Source: Straminergon stramineum (Eukaryota; Streptophyta; Bryopsida; Hypnales; Calliergonaceae). Taken from it: a stretch of 64,000 nucleotides of DNA. Position numbers and translations under genes: made by a program. This document shows, piece by piece, positions 49,790 through 64,000 of this stretch. The stretch is from the NCBI GenBank assembly GCA_963920665.1, contig OY987272.1, positions 7,011,001 to 7,075,000 of the forward strand, read 5' to 3'. The notes beneath the pieces are model-generated. The model had not been told where the DNA came from and searched no databases. It worked only from the letters and a program-made list of their open reading frames with translations. How positions within the stretch are numbered: position 1 is the first letter of the stretch; the number at the start of each line of letters is the position of its first letter.

Positions 49790-52287
49790 AGGTTGAGGTA
49801 TATTAAAGTATCAAGACATGACCACATATGCAAGTTGAGGGGGAAAATACTTGCAAAAGTTGATCAACATAGCTTGCTTAAAATCATTGTACATTTTATT
49901 ACCTACAAACCACTTACATTCCTAAATCCACTCATTATATCTAGATCCTATAAAGAGTAAACAAAGGATGAAGTACAAATCAAAGGAAACAAATGCTACA
50001 CTTGTGAAATGAAGTTTCCTTCTATATACCATGAGGTGTTATCTACCACAAATAATGAATACGCTTGTATGCTAACATTCCATTATCCATGTATGAACCA
50101 AGCGTATGGTGTTTTCATACCCAATGCTATAAAAACAACTTCGTACATTTTCATGCAATGTTTATTGCAAAAGCAAATGCATAACTGCCCTTACAACTAA
50201 CATACATGTGCAACATAAGAATTGGTAAACGATTTGAAGCTTCCTTCCATGTTCCACACTTTGTCAAAGTGATAGTATATGTGGAATTGCACCATTTTTG
50301 CATGTTCTATGAGTACAACATTTTATGAAAATTGCACAACTTACATTGTCTCAAAAAATCACAAACTTCATACAATACTTCCATTGATTTTTTTTGAGTT
50401 GACAAATTAAATCAAGTCAATTGAAACTTCTTGCATCTTCAAATATGTCTTTGTATTCTAAATTGTTCATTGTACACCATGTGTACAATGTTTTCAACAT
50501 CTTTTAGGGATTTCTAAATTAAGAAGGCAAAAACCTAGTATTTTTAAAAATTGACTTCAACACCGTTTAATCCTTGAAGGATGTTGAGGACCCAAAGTTT
50601 CTAATGGGAGACTTCATCAATCACTATAGAAATAAAGAAGGTACCTATTGTTCTAATAATAAAAGCATTTTGATGACTACTATGGTCACAGGAAGCTTCA
50701 TTCTTCTACCCCAACCCCCTAAAGTCCCAAACGCTATTTCAATTTTAAAATAAAAAAGCACTCAAAACTACTACATTTTCAATGCAAACAACAAAAATTT
50801 AAACATTGTTTTCTTTTGCACATCCAACCATAGAATCTTGCACCAACTAGTATAAGAATGTGTGGAAGAAATTTTAGAAACTTTGACAATATCAATCACA
50901 AGATATAAACATTTAAAGTGAAGAAAGTAAGTTTTTTGCTCCTAATTTGACTAGATTATAAGACTTCGAATCATCTTAAGTTAAAAAAGTTGTAGTAAAA
51001 CTTAAAAATTAATTTTTTTTGTGTTGAGAAAAAATTCAGCATCCCCCCCCCCCCCCTTTCATTCTTTTAAAAATTGTGAAGTCTAAATAGGTACAAGTTA
51101 GACCAAAAAAACTAAATTGTTGATAACTCTAAGATGGAATTGAAACACACTAATCTTCAATGGTGAGATTGTTTTAAAAAGTAAACTAAATCATGTGCAC
51201 CCTTTGTATGAAAATTGTTAAAATTGTGTTCATAAATGGATCCAATATATTATTTTCTCAAGAATTTGCTAAGATTTCCCGCAAAAGAAGAAGCTTCATA
51301 GCTTTTACATCACTTATTTAAATGGAATGAGTCAAGTCCTTGGATACAAACAAAAATATAGTCTATAAAAAATACATTTAAAAAATTTATTTAAAAATTT
51401 TCATTGATTTTTTTTGTTGCCCACCCTTGTTTGTTTTAGACATATTGTTGCATAACTTTTGTTGCTACATATGCACTGATTGAAATAGAAATCATATTCC
51501 TTGAAAGCTAATTAATTTTTCAAAACTATCTTGGCCAAAATTAAGATCATAGGCACTTGTCCAAACCTTCGAGAATACCAAAGGGGGACTTTTGGGACTT
51601 TAGGGGTTAATTATAAGTTATCTTTTTGCAAGGCATTTTAAGGATGGACCACTCCTTACAATCAACCCCTATTTCTGAAAGGAAACTCAACATGGAGGAT
51701 ATCCAAAATGGTACGCATTACAAGGATAAGTGTAAGGTAGACTTACATGTGATTTTGAGAAATGTGTAGTTCTATTTAAATATAGTATTGCAGAGGTGGC
51801 AACCTTGCAAGTGGTCAATTTTCAATTTGGTGTACTATTTGTTGTTTTAACTTCTACTCTATAACTTGTTTCAATACTACCAAAGTGATTTCTTGATGTG
51901 CATCAACTAGATTTTGGCATCCCCTATATGACACTTTTAAGCACCCTACACCTTGCATCTTTTAAAATTTGTAACTAATTCACCATGTGTCTAAAAATTA
52001 TGAAACCACTTGTGGCATTTTGATTCTCAATTCTTCACCAATCAATGCAAAAATTGTTTTTCAATTTCTAAAGCATATTGATCATGCCACATAGCTTATT
52101 CTTGTGATTTTAAGGTTAGTGATGTTCTAAGTGAGATATTTGCTTTTGTTAAACCAATAAAGGAATGGAAATCAATATTTGAAAGTATATTTTTGTAGGA
52201 TAAATATCAACCAAATAAACATCATCTATTAATATAAGATTATATCTTTTAATGGGCCCTCCTAAAGTCTGATAATCTGGACTTCCT
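49790..52287. other. Gene-free DNA with two dispersed repeats
   Basis: The segment of about 50820-51010 (tgtg.(c)agaaatttyagaaactttga, aaagtaaagaaag.aagttttttt) recurs near 53460-53650 and weakly near 27815-27960. The segment of about 51660-52120 (aacatggaggatatcc, tattg(c/t)(a/g)gaggtggcaacctt, caagtggtcaatttt, ccttgcatctttt) recurs at 62060-62790. A poly-C tract lies at about 51041-51055. No genes seen. Confidence 0.5.
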
Positions 52288-52517
52288 TTAACCCTTGAAG
52301 GACAGATTGGTAACCGTGGAAATACTCCCTTTTGTAACCATGTGACATCATCTACTTTGTAAAATCCAAAAATATTCATTGGAAGTCATACTACTATAGA
52401 AGACCTACACTTTCCTCACAAAATTCCGAGGATGAATAGTCACATTTCTGTCCTACATAGAGAGATTCTTTGTCATCCATAGGACACTAAACATCCGTGT
52501 CGACGTTTAAGGGTTAA
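52288..52517 (-). mobile_element. TTAA-ended 230-bp MITE, family A copy 5
   Basis: It runs from TTAACCCTTGAAGGAC to GACGTTTAAGGGTTAA and contains the reverse of attcatcctcggaattttgtg and ggacactaaacatcc. It is full length with both ends intact. Confidence 0.85.
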
Positions 52518-54975
52518 ACTGAATCATGAAAGCATTTGTTGTCTTGAAGATATTCTACATTGAATAGGTGGTATTGGGAGAACCAAAAAAATTCCTTTTT
52601 CAAGGAATGAAATCACGAAATTGCTACCAAATCTTGGGACAATATCGATCACTCTAATTTGGATGAATGTACACTCATTGGGATGAATAAATGAATTTTC
52701 ATTTGTATATTATAAGTTTCATCCATTTTCATGGATGTAAATAGGTTCATCACTCTAGGGAAGATAGCTTTTTGCATTGCCCAAAATAAATGAAAAAAAA
52801 TCTACTGGAGCTTGGAAGGGAGGCCTTGCAAGAAGCAATTGGGCCAAGTAGCAATGGTGGGTTTTTTGGCAATTTGTCCTCAGTTTGCAACAATATAATG
52901 GGCCATGTACTAGGGCCTTAGAACATAAATAGTAAAATCTTGGATGAAAATGCTAGATTGTGGATGAAAACAAAATTATGGATATGTGATATGTGCTAAT
53001 GTGATATTTTCTATCTAATATGTGGATGAATGTTGAAATTTGGAACATCACTATTAATAACATCTAATATTGCCACTTTGGCACTTCACAAAAAATGAAA
53101 AAAAAAAAAAAAAATTGCCTAGCACATGCTTGTCCAAATTATTTCTATATGTAGTAAAAGAAAAATTCATCATGTTGAGGTGCATTGATTTCGGTTCACA
53201 TACATCTTTTTTCCTTTAGGTGGGCGATTCATGAGCCTCCTACCATAATAACATACATCCTAAACTAAAATATTTGCTACTAATACATGTTGGCTGAATT
53301 ACAATCAAGGCATATTTAAATTAGATGATCTTAACTCCTCAAATTTCAAAGTGTTTTTTTTCATCAAAAAACACTCAAACTATCATTTCTATCGCAAAGA
53401 ATAAAAAACTTTTAAAATTATATTTTTGGCATATCTAAGTGGAGGATCTTACACTAGACTAATATAAAAATGTGCCAGAGAAATTTCAGAAACTTTGATC
53501 ACGTAAATTCGAGGATATTAGCGATTAAAGTAAAGAAAGCAAGTTTTTTTGTGCCTTCCTTGACTAGAGCATAAGCCACTTTGAATCTTCTAAGCTAAAA
53601 AATTTTGCACTACAAATTTTGAATCAAGAATTTTTTATGTTGAAAAATTAAGTTGAAAGTCTAAGGAGATTTTTTTTCAAAAACACTTGATTTTTATTCT
53701 TTAAAAAATGGTTGAGTAGAAGTAGGTATGAAATTGGAGGGAAAACTAAATCATTAATAGCTCTAAGATGGAATTAAATTGCACAAATTCCAAAAGCAAG
53801 ATTGTTCTAGCAATCTTACTATATAAACCTTGTGCAACTTTGTTTTTTTGAAAATTGTAAGAATTGAGTTAAAAACGAATTTTGTACAATATTTTCTCAA
53901 GAAAATTCTAGGATGGCCCTCAAAATAAGAAGTTCCATAACTTTCAAATGACTAATGCAAATAGAATGAATCAAAGCTTTGTATATAGAAAAAGATATGA
54001 TTTATAAGAACAAAATTTTTAATTTAAAAAATATATATTTGATGTGTTTATTTTCTGCCAGTTGACCTCAAATTTGGGCTTAGGGTGGCATAACTTTTGC
54101 TCCAAGACATTGATTGAAATTTAAAAAATTTATTCCTAGAAAAATAATGTGTGTTTCTATCTCTAAAAAAAATTCAAAAAATTGCATCAAATATTTAGGT
54201 CATAGGGGAAAAAAGGGTATATAATTTTAGAGAAATAATTGGATTGTATACTTGAATAAAAAGGTTGAGTATGGGAATTGGAGGAAATTAAATACAATTT
54301 CCTTGACTATGCATCAATGCATGTCTAATGTTTTTAGATCACATATGAACAAAATGCAACTAAGATGAAGGTGTAGTCTCTACAAAGAGTCCTTCAAATC
54401 TTCAATTCCCTTTTGGAGGGTGGCATTTAACCCAAGTTCATTCATGTTTTGGGGGACTTTTGTAGAATTAGTTATGAAATTTCAAATTCAATAGCTAATA
54501 GAAAGGTATTGTATTCTTAGAGTAGGATGAATTCTATTCAATGAGTCTAGGAAGAATTTTTAAATGAAAGTATATAGAAGTGCACCTATGTATTTTAAAA
54601 TTTTATCCTTTTGGAGTAATATTTCAACCTTAAGTTTAGATGCACTAACTACGAGATGAACGATTGTACACACTTTTTTGTCACCAATGATTCACCAACA
54701 TGTACAATTTCATTGTATCATTTCACATGAGTCTACCTTTATTCATAAACTCGTTTACAAGAAGATATGATACAAAAGAAATAAGACAAATTCTGCTAAC
54801 AAGGTATGATCCAAATCTAGATCTCAATTTGAACATGGTGCAAACATTACTAAGTGGGAACTTGTAGCTATAAATGATATTGTTATAGAAAGAAATTGGC
54901 CATACAAAGGAGTTATAACCAAATGGAAGCTTGCAAGCTTGGTGATTGTTTTACTCTCATTTGCCACTAAGGGAG
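52518..54975. other. AT-rich gene-free DNA
   Basis: Apart from the dispersed repeat copy at about 53345-53960 I see nothing I can name. A poly-A tract lies at about 53098-53115. Confidence 0.45.
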
Positions 54976-55182
54976 GAGCACCTAATGGGGTCCCTGTACC
55001 CAATGGCGTCCCTTTCTAGGTCAAGAATTCATTCTAGAACATAAATGTAGCTGGACTTTAGACAGATTATCGTTTTAGGTCAAAAAAATAAGCTCTCTAC
55101 TATCTACCTACATTTACAATCTAAAATGATTATGCTCTGTAGAATTGGACGCCATTGGGTACAAAGATGCCATTGGGTGCTC
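54976..55182. mobile_element. MITE of about 207 bp, ends GAGCACCYAATGG
   Basis: Left end GAGCACCTAATGGGGTC followed by GTACCCAATGGCGTCC; right end in inverse GAGCACCCAATGGCATC followed by GTACCCAATGGCGTCC. The inverted repeats are about 36 bp with a few mismatches. The target duplication is unclear. Confidence 0.8.
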
Positions 55183-56220
55183 TTACCTTAGTTCTTGTCA
55201 CTCATGACTACTTATATAGATCATAAGGTGGGTACACCCCAAATCACACCTTGACTAAAACGGCATTAGATATTTTTTGGGCCTCTAGAATGCAAGTTCC
55301 TGGATTGTGGGGAATGTGGGAACTCTGCCACATCTTCTATTTGACATGGTCAGGAGACTGTCATGTTAGATGATATTTTCATTTTTTTAATAATTAAAAT
55401 ATATTTTCATTTATAATTTATTTCTATTTAATTTATTGATTTATTATTGTGCACAACAGTGTCTGGTTCACTAAATGGGGAAGAGACCTGAAACAGTCTT
55501 CTAAAGACCCCCAAAACATCTAATGCCATCATCACTTCATGTGCATCTCCAAAATCAACATGTATGAAAGTGGAAGAAACTATTTTAGAACCTCGACCCA
55601 AACAAAACTTTGACATTCCACCATCCACAACTTCTGCATATGGTATCCAAATATCTTGTTCTTTGGTGCATTGGAACCTCTTTTTCACTTGCAAACAAGT
55701 CAAATAATATGAAAATTTGACCAGACCAATGATAGTAACTAGATTTTTGCCCAGTAGCCAAAAGTGGCAGTTTTCGGGGGTAACTCTTACCCACCTTATG
55801 AGTTATGACTACTTGACCTGTCCCAGTGAGCAGCTGCAAAACAAAGGTCCAATGGGTTTATAAAGACAGAAAAAAAAGCCCAATGATGTCAAAGGAAAGT
55901 CATAAGTTCACAACCCACACCCCCAAGTTTCCAACTTGAAACTCAGCCAATGGAAATTAGCTTCTGGTGGCTTCATCTTTTCAGATATCACTGACAAAGA
56001 TACGGTGTTGCATTTTTTTTTGGACATTGTATCAGTAAACAATGAATTTTTTGACATGCTAGAAGTAGACAAACAAACAAAAACAATCCAAAAGCAATCT
56101 CATGAATAGGGTGTTATACATTTTGGGCAAGAATATGTAGGGGTTGGTTTTAGAAACAGGTTTGAATTAAATTATCGGTACAATTGCATTAGAACCAAAA
56201 AACTGAAAATTTCTACATAC
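55183..56220. other. Gene-free DNA with a reversed dispersed-repeat fragment
   Basis: About 55630-55760 contains the reverse complement of the aggttccaatgcaccaaagaaca block found near 60695. No open frame on either strand shows a protein family. Confidence 0.45.
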
Positions 56221-56768
56221 ATTACAAAAAATCAGAGGACGTTAAATCCTCCATTCAAACTGGGCCCCGTCGGAGAAGATTTACCTTTGGAAAAACGCAA
56301 GAATTTATTTTTTTTGCACATTTATTTTTTTTGAAAATTCTGAATTCATATTTGCAATCAGAGACCTCAAATTAGCTAAGACAAGTGTCGACATACCCTA
56401 TACATGGCTCAAAATAGGGGCATTTTTACTTTTATCCCCCAATAACCCATGAAATTACCTTGCGGGGCCCAGTTCGAATGGAGGATTTAACGTCCTGCCA
56501 AAAAATCTGGACCCTGATTAGTGGCCACGAGTTTGCTACCGCAGAAGTGCAATTAAGGAGGAAAAAATAAAAATAAAATAATGAATTAATTTTTTTCCCG
56601 AAATGACAGTGTACTATAGATGCCATGGCGGATATGGTGATTTTCCCAAAAAATAATAATATTTTAATTTTTGGCAGTCTTTTTTTTCTTCGATTCAATT
56701 TTTTTTTCTCTATTGGCACCTCCCTGTGCTGCAAAACGGCCTCTTTCAGGGTCCAGATTTTTTGTAAT
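56221..56768. mobile_element. Outer MITE with terminal repeats ATTACAAAAAATCTGGACCC
   Basis: The right end reads gggtccagattttttgtaat. The left end attacaaaaaatc is separated from its continuation tctggaccctga by the inner element at 56234-56498. Without the inner element the outer one is about 274 bp with inverted repeats of about 23 bp. Confidence 0.8.
56234..56498. mobile_element. Inner Mutator-like MITE with a perfect 9-bp target duplication
   Basis: It is flanked by CAAAAAATC at 56225-56233 and 56499-56507. Terminal inverted repeats run AGGACGTTAAATCCTCCATT then C(A/G)AACTGGGCCCCG, about 36 bp with one mismatch. The 9-bp duplication is the Mutator-superfamily size. There is no transposase inside. 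Confidence 0.88.
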
Positions 56769-57665
56769 ACTCCAACTAATTGAATTTCAAGCACACTAGT
56801 AAGGTAGAAAGCCGATTGTTGTTCCTTTGTTAGTTGTAGATAATTTATTGGATAACATGGGGTTTCTCAGAATAATTACAAATTGTTGCATACTCCAACA
56901 AAATATTTTGGTTAACTAAATATGATAATATACTATTGTTTAAATGGACAAAGCACAAACATAGAGCTTCTCCTTGTGAATGGTCATGTGATTCAATTTA
57001 TTTCCTACTAATATTTTTACAATAATAATTCAAAAAGCATCATCCAAAGGTTGCGAGTAGCAAATAAATCCTTTGGTTTGCATTTTCGTAAAACCTTATG
57101 AAATTAACAATTTTCAATCTACTTTTGACCTTCTTTGCCTTATCTTGGTACTTAAATATACCTCTACTTAAATTCACAATCTTTGAATATTTCATACTTG
57201 GAAGCTAGTTGTTCATCATGCCTCTACCTAAATTCACATTCTTTGAATATTTCAACTTGGAAGCTAGTTGTTCGTCATGTTAACCTTTTGATTATACTAA
57301 ATTTGGCCTAGAATAAAAATTTACTTTCAGATAATGGGCTATTAAACACATCCCGGAATCTCATTGTTATATTTCTAAAAACTAAAATGATGCAACTACT
57401 CAGAGTTCAACGGCTAAAGAAACAATACATGATGACTGTCTTGTCAATTTTTGGGTTCCTACACATTTAAAGGACTCCTTTGATATACAATTCTCTTGAG
57501 GGAAATAACCTTGTAAGGATGCTAGGGACTTAAATGGTTCGATGGATGATTGTCTCCATTGTCAATTGTAGTATGCACCTATTGGTCCAATAAATAGAGT
57601 ATTTTGGTAACAACCTATATTATGAGAGGAGGGAAGGGCGTGTCCTTCCAAGGTTAACAAGTAAA
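56769..57665. repeat. Gene-free DNA with a 60-bp tandem duplication
   Basis: At 57161-57220 and 57221-57279 the unit cctctac(t/c)taaattcaca ... ggaagctagttgttc(a/g)tcatg is repeated head to tail with about five changes. Nothing else recognised. Confidence 0.75.
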
Positions 57666-58096
57666 GACATCCTCAATGCACTTTCGAATTTGTCCCTCCA
57701 AATATACTTCTAACTTTTTATTTTTTTATGAATATAATTATAATTTTGAATTCCTATCATTGGAAGCTCATCCCACGGTACTTTAAATAGGTACTAGAAA
57801 ACTCAAATTTAGATATTAGACAATGATAATAAACTGCTTCGAAAGCTAGCTAACAAACAAATATTGTTTGAGGTTTCACAAATTACAATTACCAATGCAC
57901 ATTGTACTCCAAATTTGGTCAACTTTTGAAGTGGTTTATTTTCATTGTCCAATGTTTAAATTTGAGTTTTTTTTACCTATTCAAAGTACTTTGGGGTGTA
58001 CTTTAAATGATAGAAATTTTAGGTTCTAATTACAAAACAATGAAAAGTTAGAGCTATATTTGGTAGGATAGTTATACCAAACTATTGAGGATGCCC
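57666..58096. mobile_element. Fold-back element of about 430 bp
   Basis: Nearly the whole interval is a diverged inverted repeat: g(a/g)catcctcaat at the ends, then ccaaatata..tctaactttt.att, tatcatt, tactttraataggta and aaactcaaattta...aataaac.(g/a)cttc pair across the centre near 57885. Arms of about 190 bp differ at perhaps one base in four to five. Confidence 0.7.
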
Positions 58097-61766
<3,670 letters not shown>

Positions 61767-61928
61767 CACTAGAAGAGAATAGCGTCAATTTCAACGAAAT
61801 CGTGTTGATGCAAAATGCAGTTTTTTGCCCCAAAATGCAGTTTCTGCGTTGGCTGTAATGAAGTTTTTTGAACACTGCATTTTGTGTCAACTCGATTTCA
61901 TTGAAATTGACATTGTTTTCTTCAAGTG
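61767..61928. mobile_element. CACTA-like MITE, 162 bp
   Basis: Ends CACTAGAAGAGAATAG and, in inverse, CACTTGAAGAAAACAA. The inverted repeat continues through gtcaatttcaa(c/t)gaaatcg and (t/c)(g/a)caaaatgcagt, about 58 bp per arm. The CACT termini resemble plant CACTA ends (CACTACAAGAAA). The 3-bp flanks (ttc/ttt) are not identical. Confidence 0.75.
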
Positions 61929-62049
61929 TTTACTTGGCTAGAAAGGTCCATATATATGTATCAAATCTTTGATAAATTATATGAGATACTCAGTAATAAA
62001 AGGTAACCACACCTAAAATATCGAGCACTCCTATAAATCAACCCCTCAA

Positions 62050-62790
62050 ATTTGAAGGGAACTTGGAAGGGAAATTGAACAAGGAGGATACCCCCAAATG
62101 GTGAGCATTAGAAGGACAAGTAAGGAAGGTGGAGTTGGGAGCCATTTTGGGGTAGTGAGCAACTCTATTTATAGTATTGTGGAGGTGGCAACCTTAAAGA
62201 CCATATTCGTTATATTGAGACTTTTCGGAGTCTTTGTTTCATCCTTGACTCGAAGATAAACCACTTCATTTCTTTACTAGTATTTTCTTTTAAATATGTC
62301 ACAATACCAACTTTTAGAATTTCATTACAATACCACTATTTGAGCATTATTTATTTTTGGTTTCAATTACTATTTTCTTAAATGAATTTTCCAATAACTT
62401 GTATTTTGTCTCAAAGTTTACGAAAAGTCTCAATATAATGAATATGGCCTTTTTACAAGTGGTCAATTTGGGGTATGCTTTCTTTTATTTTAGCTTCTTC
62501 TCTATGATATGTGTTGGTACTATATGAAGAATGTCATTTCATCATGTGCATCAAATAAATTTGGGCATCACCTACATTAACATTAGTTACACTTTTAGCC
62601 TCCTATGCCTTGCATCTTTCTTTGAAAATTTGTAACAAATTCACCATACTTGCCAAAACTTATGGAACCACTTGCATTTTGATGATAGTTCTTTAATGAT
62701 GTGTGAAAATTGTTGTTCATTATCTACAACATATTGGTTATGCCCCAAAGTTTCTTTACACAATTTAAGCTAGTGTATTTTAGCCTTTAT
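62050..62790. repeat. Dispersed repeat copy interrupted by a MITE
   Basis: It parallels 51660-52120: aa.(c)aaggaggata, tatttatagtattgtggaggtggcaacctt, caagtggtcaattt, ctct(a/g)t(a/g)a.(c)ttgt, catgtgcatcaa, gccttgcatctttc and aaatttgtaac. The 62201-62447 insertion splits it. Confidence 0.75.
62201..62447. mobile_element. MITE of 247 bp inserted in a dispersed repeat
   Basis: Ends CCATATTCGTTATATTGAG and cgaaaagtctcaatataatgaatatgg form a 27-bp inverted repeat with one mismatch. The paralogous repeat at about 51795-51820 lacks the insertion (gcaaccttgcaagtggtcaa). Confidence 0.88.
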
Positions 62791-63407
62791 ACATCCTTTG
62801 CTTTTAGAAACAAACAAACCTTTGGGCACTAATGAAAGCCCCATTAAACTCATCCGATAGAGGAGCAATTGTCTTGGAACCAATCTTCACACCTTCGATT
62901 CAAGTAGGAGACCCCTATAAGAAGGCAAGGATGTCAATTTCTAATTTATGGTACATTCACACTTGGACTTAGCAAGTGTTCTTTGCACTGATGGTACATG
63001 ATTTTTTCGATAGGTGTTCAAACCATAGTTCCTTTGTATGCTCTAAACCTACATGGCTACAAAGTTGGCAAGAGTTTACGAGTGGTTGTTAATAGAGAAA
63101 AGTCAAGACTATTCATAACTCTTTGACATTGCAAGCTATTGATACGTATGTTTGAATCTTTCCATTTTTTAGATTTTTGAGAACTGATAACAACCTTTCA
63201 TAATGCAAGGGGATATGGGAAATCACATATATAACACTACTTGATTAGATTCAATAAACTACATTACTAGTTTCTAATGTCATTTATTATCTATATAATC
63301 AATGGAGAAGATAAGCTATATATACATATGGGATGGTAGGAAGTTAAACAAACCACATGGGATATGTAAATTATAGAATTAATAGGAGCTCATCCGCTCA
63401 TAGGTAA
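62791..63407. other. AT-rich gene-free DNA
   Basis: No open frame, RNA gene or repeat identified. Confidence 0.5.
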
Positions 63408-63807
63408 GTCAAAAGTAGGAATTGCATTTGAAGTAGAATTTTAGACCCCATTTGAGCATAGTAGAATCATTTCTTTTGAAAAACTTAGAACTAAACAAAG
63501 TTGTAAAATCAAGTTAAAATTAATCTTCAAAAATTCCTGTAGATGTTTAAATCCTCCAATCAAAAGTTATGGACAAATTTTAGAGAGGGTGTTTGAAACT
63601 GTCAAAGAAAATGTCCTTTCCAACCCCTCTTTGAAATTTGTCCATAACTTTTGATTGGAGGCTCTAAACATCTTTAGGAATTTTTGGAGATTAATTTCAA
63701 CTTGATTTTACAACTTTGTTTAGTTCTAAGTTTTTCAAAAGAAATGATTCTACTATACTCAAATGAGGTCTAAAATTCTGCTTCAAATGCAATTCCTATG
63801 TTTTGAC
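63408..63807. mobile_element. Long near-perfect hairpin, 400 bp
   Basis: The left arm 63408-63589 and right arm 63625-63807 are inverted copies with only a few mismatches, joined by a 35-bp loop. The ends read gtcaaaa(gt/ca)(a)ggaattgcatttgaag. Inner sections such as cctccaatcaaaagttatgg and aacttagaactaaacaaag pair exactly. No protein is encoded. It is a fold-back MITE or a source of a long hairpin RNA. Confidence 0.9.
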
Positions 63808-64000
63808 AATGAGTGATTAAGCTTTCATCTTCACATTATCCCATACCCTTTGAGGATTCATGATGGAGAATGTATTTCATTATAAATTGATGACCCTACA
63901 TAATTCTCCTACTTTTGTCTATGAAGCATTGATTCTCTTCATGGTGCCACCAATTTTTGATTAATGGTAGATGATCAAATCACACAAGAATTGAAGCTTA
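63808..64000. other. Window edge, AT-rich DNA
   Basis: Nothing recognised. Confidence 0.5.

Overview
This window is nuclear DNA of a land plant. It holds spliced genes with GT-AG introns, a ROOT HAIRLESS 1 (topoisomerase VI subunit) gene, a plant-type ER CDP-diacylglycerol synthase, a Ty1/copia LTR retrotransposon with a plant-type Met-tRNA primer site, and many MITEs. A bryophyte or other seed-free plant is possible, but nothing here fixes the species.

Layout: four host genes, all on the + strand, occupy roughly the first 21 kb and 31-36 kb. (1) 1661-5616: an RBM41-like RNA-binding protein of the minor (U12) spliceosome, about 8 exons. (2) 7776-13061: phosphatidate cytidylyltransferase, 11 exons, 443 aa, every splice phase consistent. 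(3) 16031-20840: RHL1, 14 exons, 551 aa, including one GC-AG intron. (4) 31391-35378: exportin-7, 1054 aa, coding sequence split by a single intron. They are housekeeping genes (minor splicing, phospholipid synthesis, DNA topology/endoreduplication, nuclear transport) and do not form a common pathway.

The rest is AT-rich intergenic DNA full of repeats. At 39115-45035 lies a full-length 5.9-kb copia element: two 172-bp LTRs differing at 3 positions, a perfect 5-bp target duplication, a primer-binding site and a polypurine tract. Its Gag-Pol frame is uninterrupted by frameshifts but carries seven in-frame stops, all explainable as C-to-T or G-to-A changes at CG or CHG sites. Near its 3' end, on the opposite strand, is a 142-codon ORF whose C-terminus matches the RNase H1 hybrid-binding (viroplasmin-type) domain. 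This antisense cargo is the most unusual thing in the window.

From 45 kb to the end I found no convincing host gene. That part holds several families of terminal-inverted-repeat elements: a 230-bp TTAA-ended family, a nested pair with a perfect 9-bp target duplication, a Stowaway-like hairpin at 29 kb, long fold-back elements at 57.7 and 63.4 kb, and an insertion whose empty site is present elsewhere in the window. There are also diverged dispersed repeats and a (CT)n microsatellite of about 102 units. All coordinates and homology calls come from reading the sequence and from remembered family features; no database search was run.
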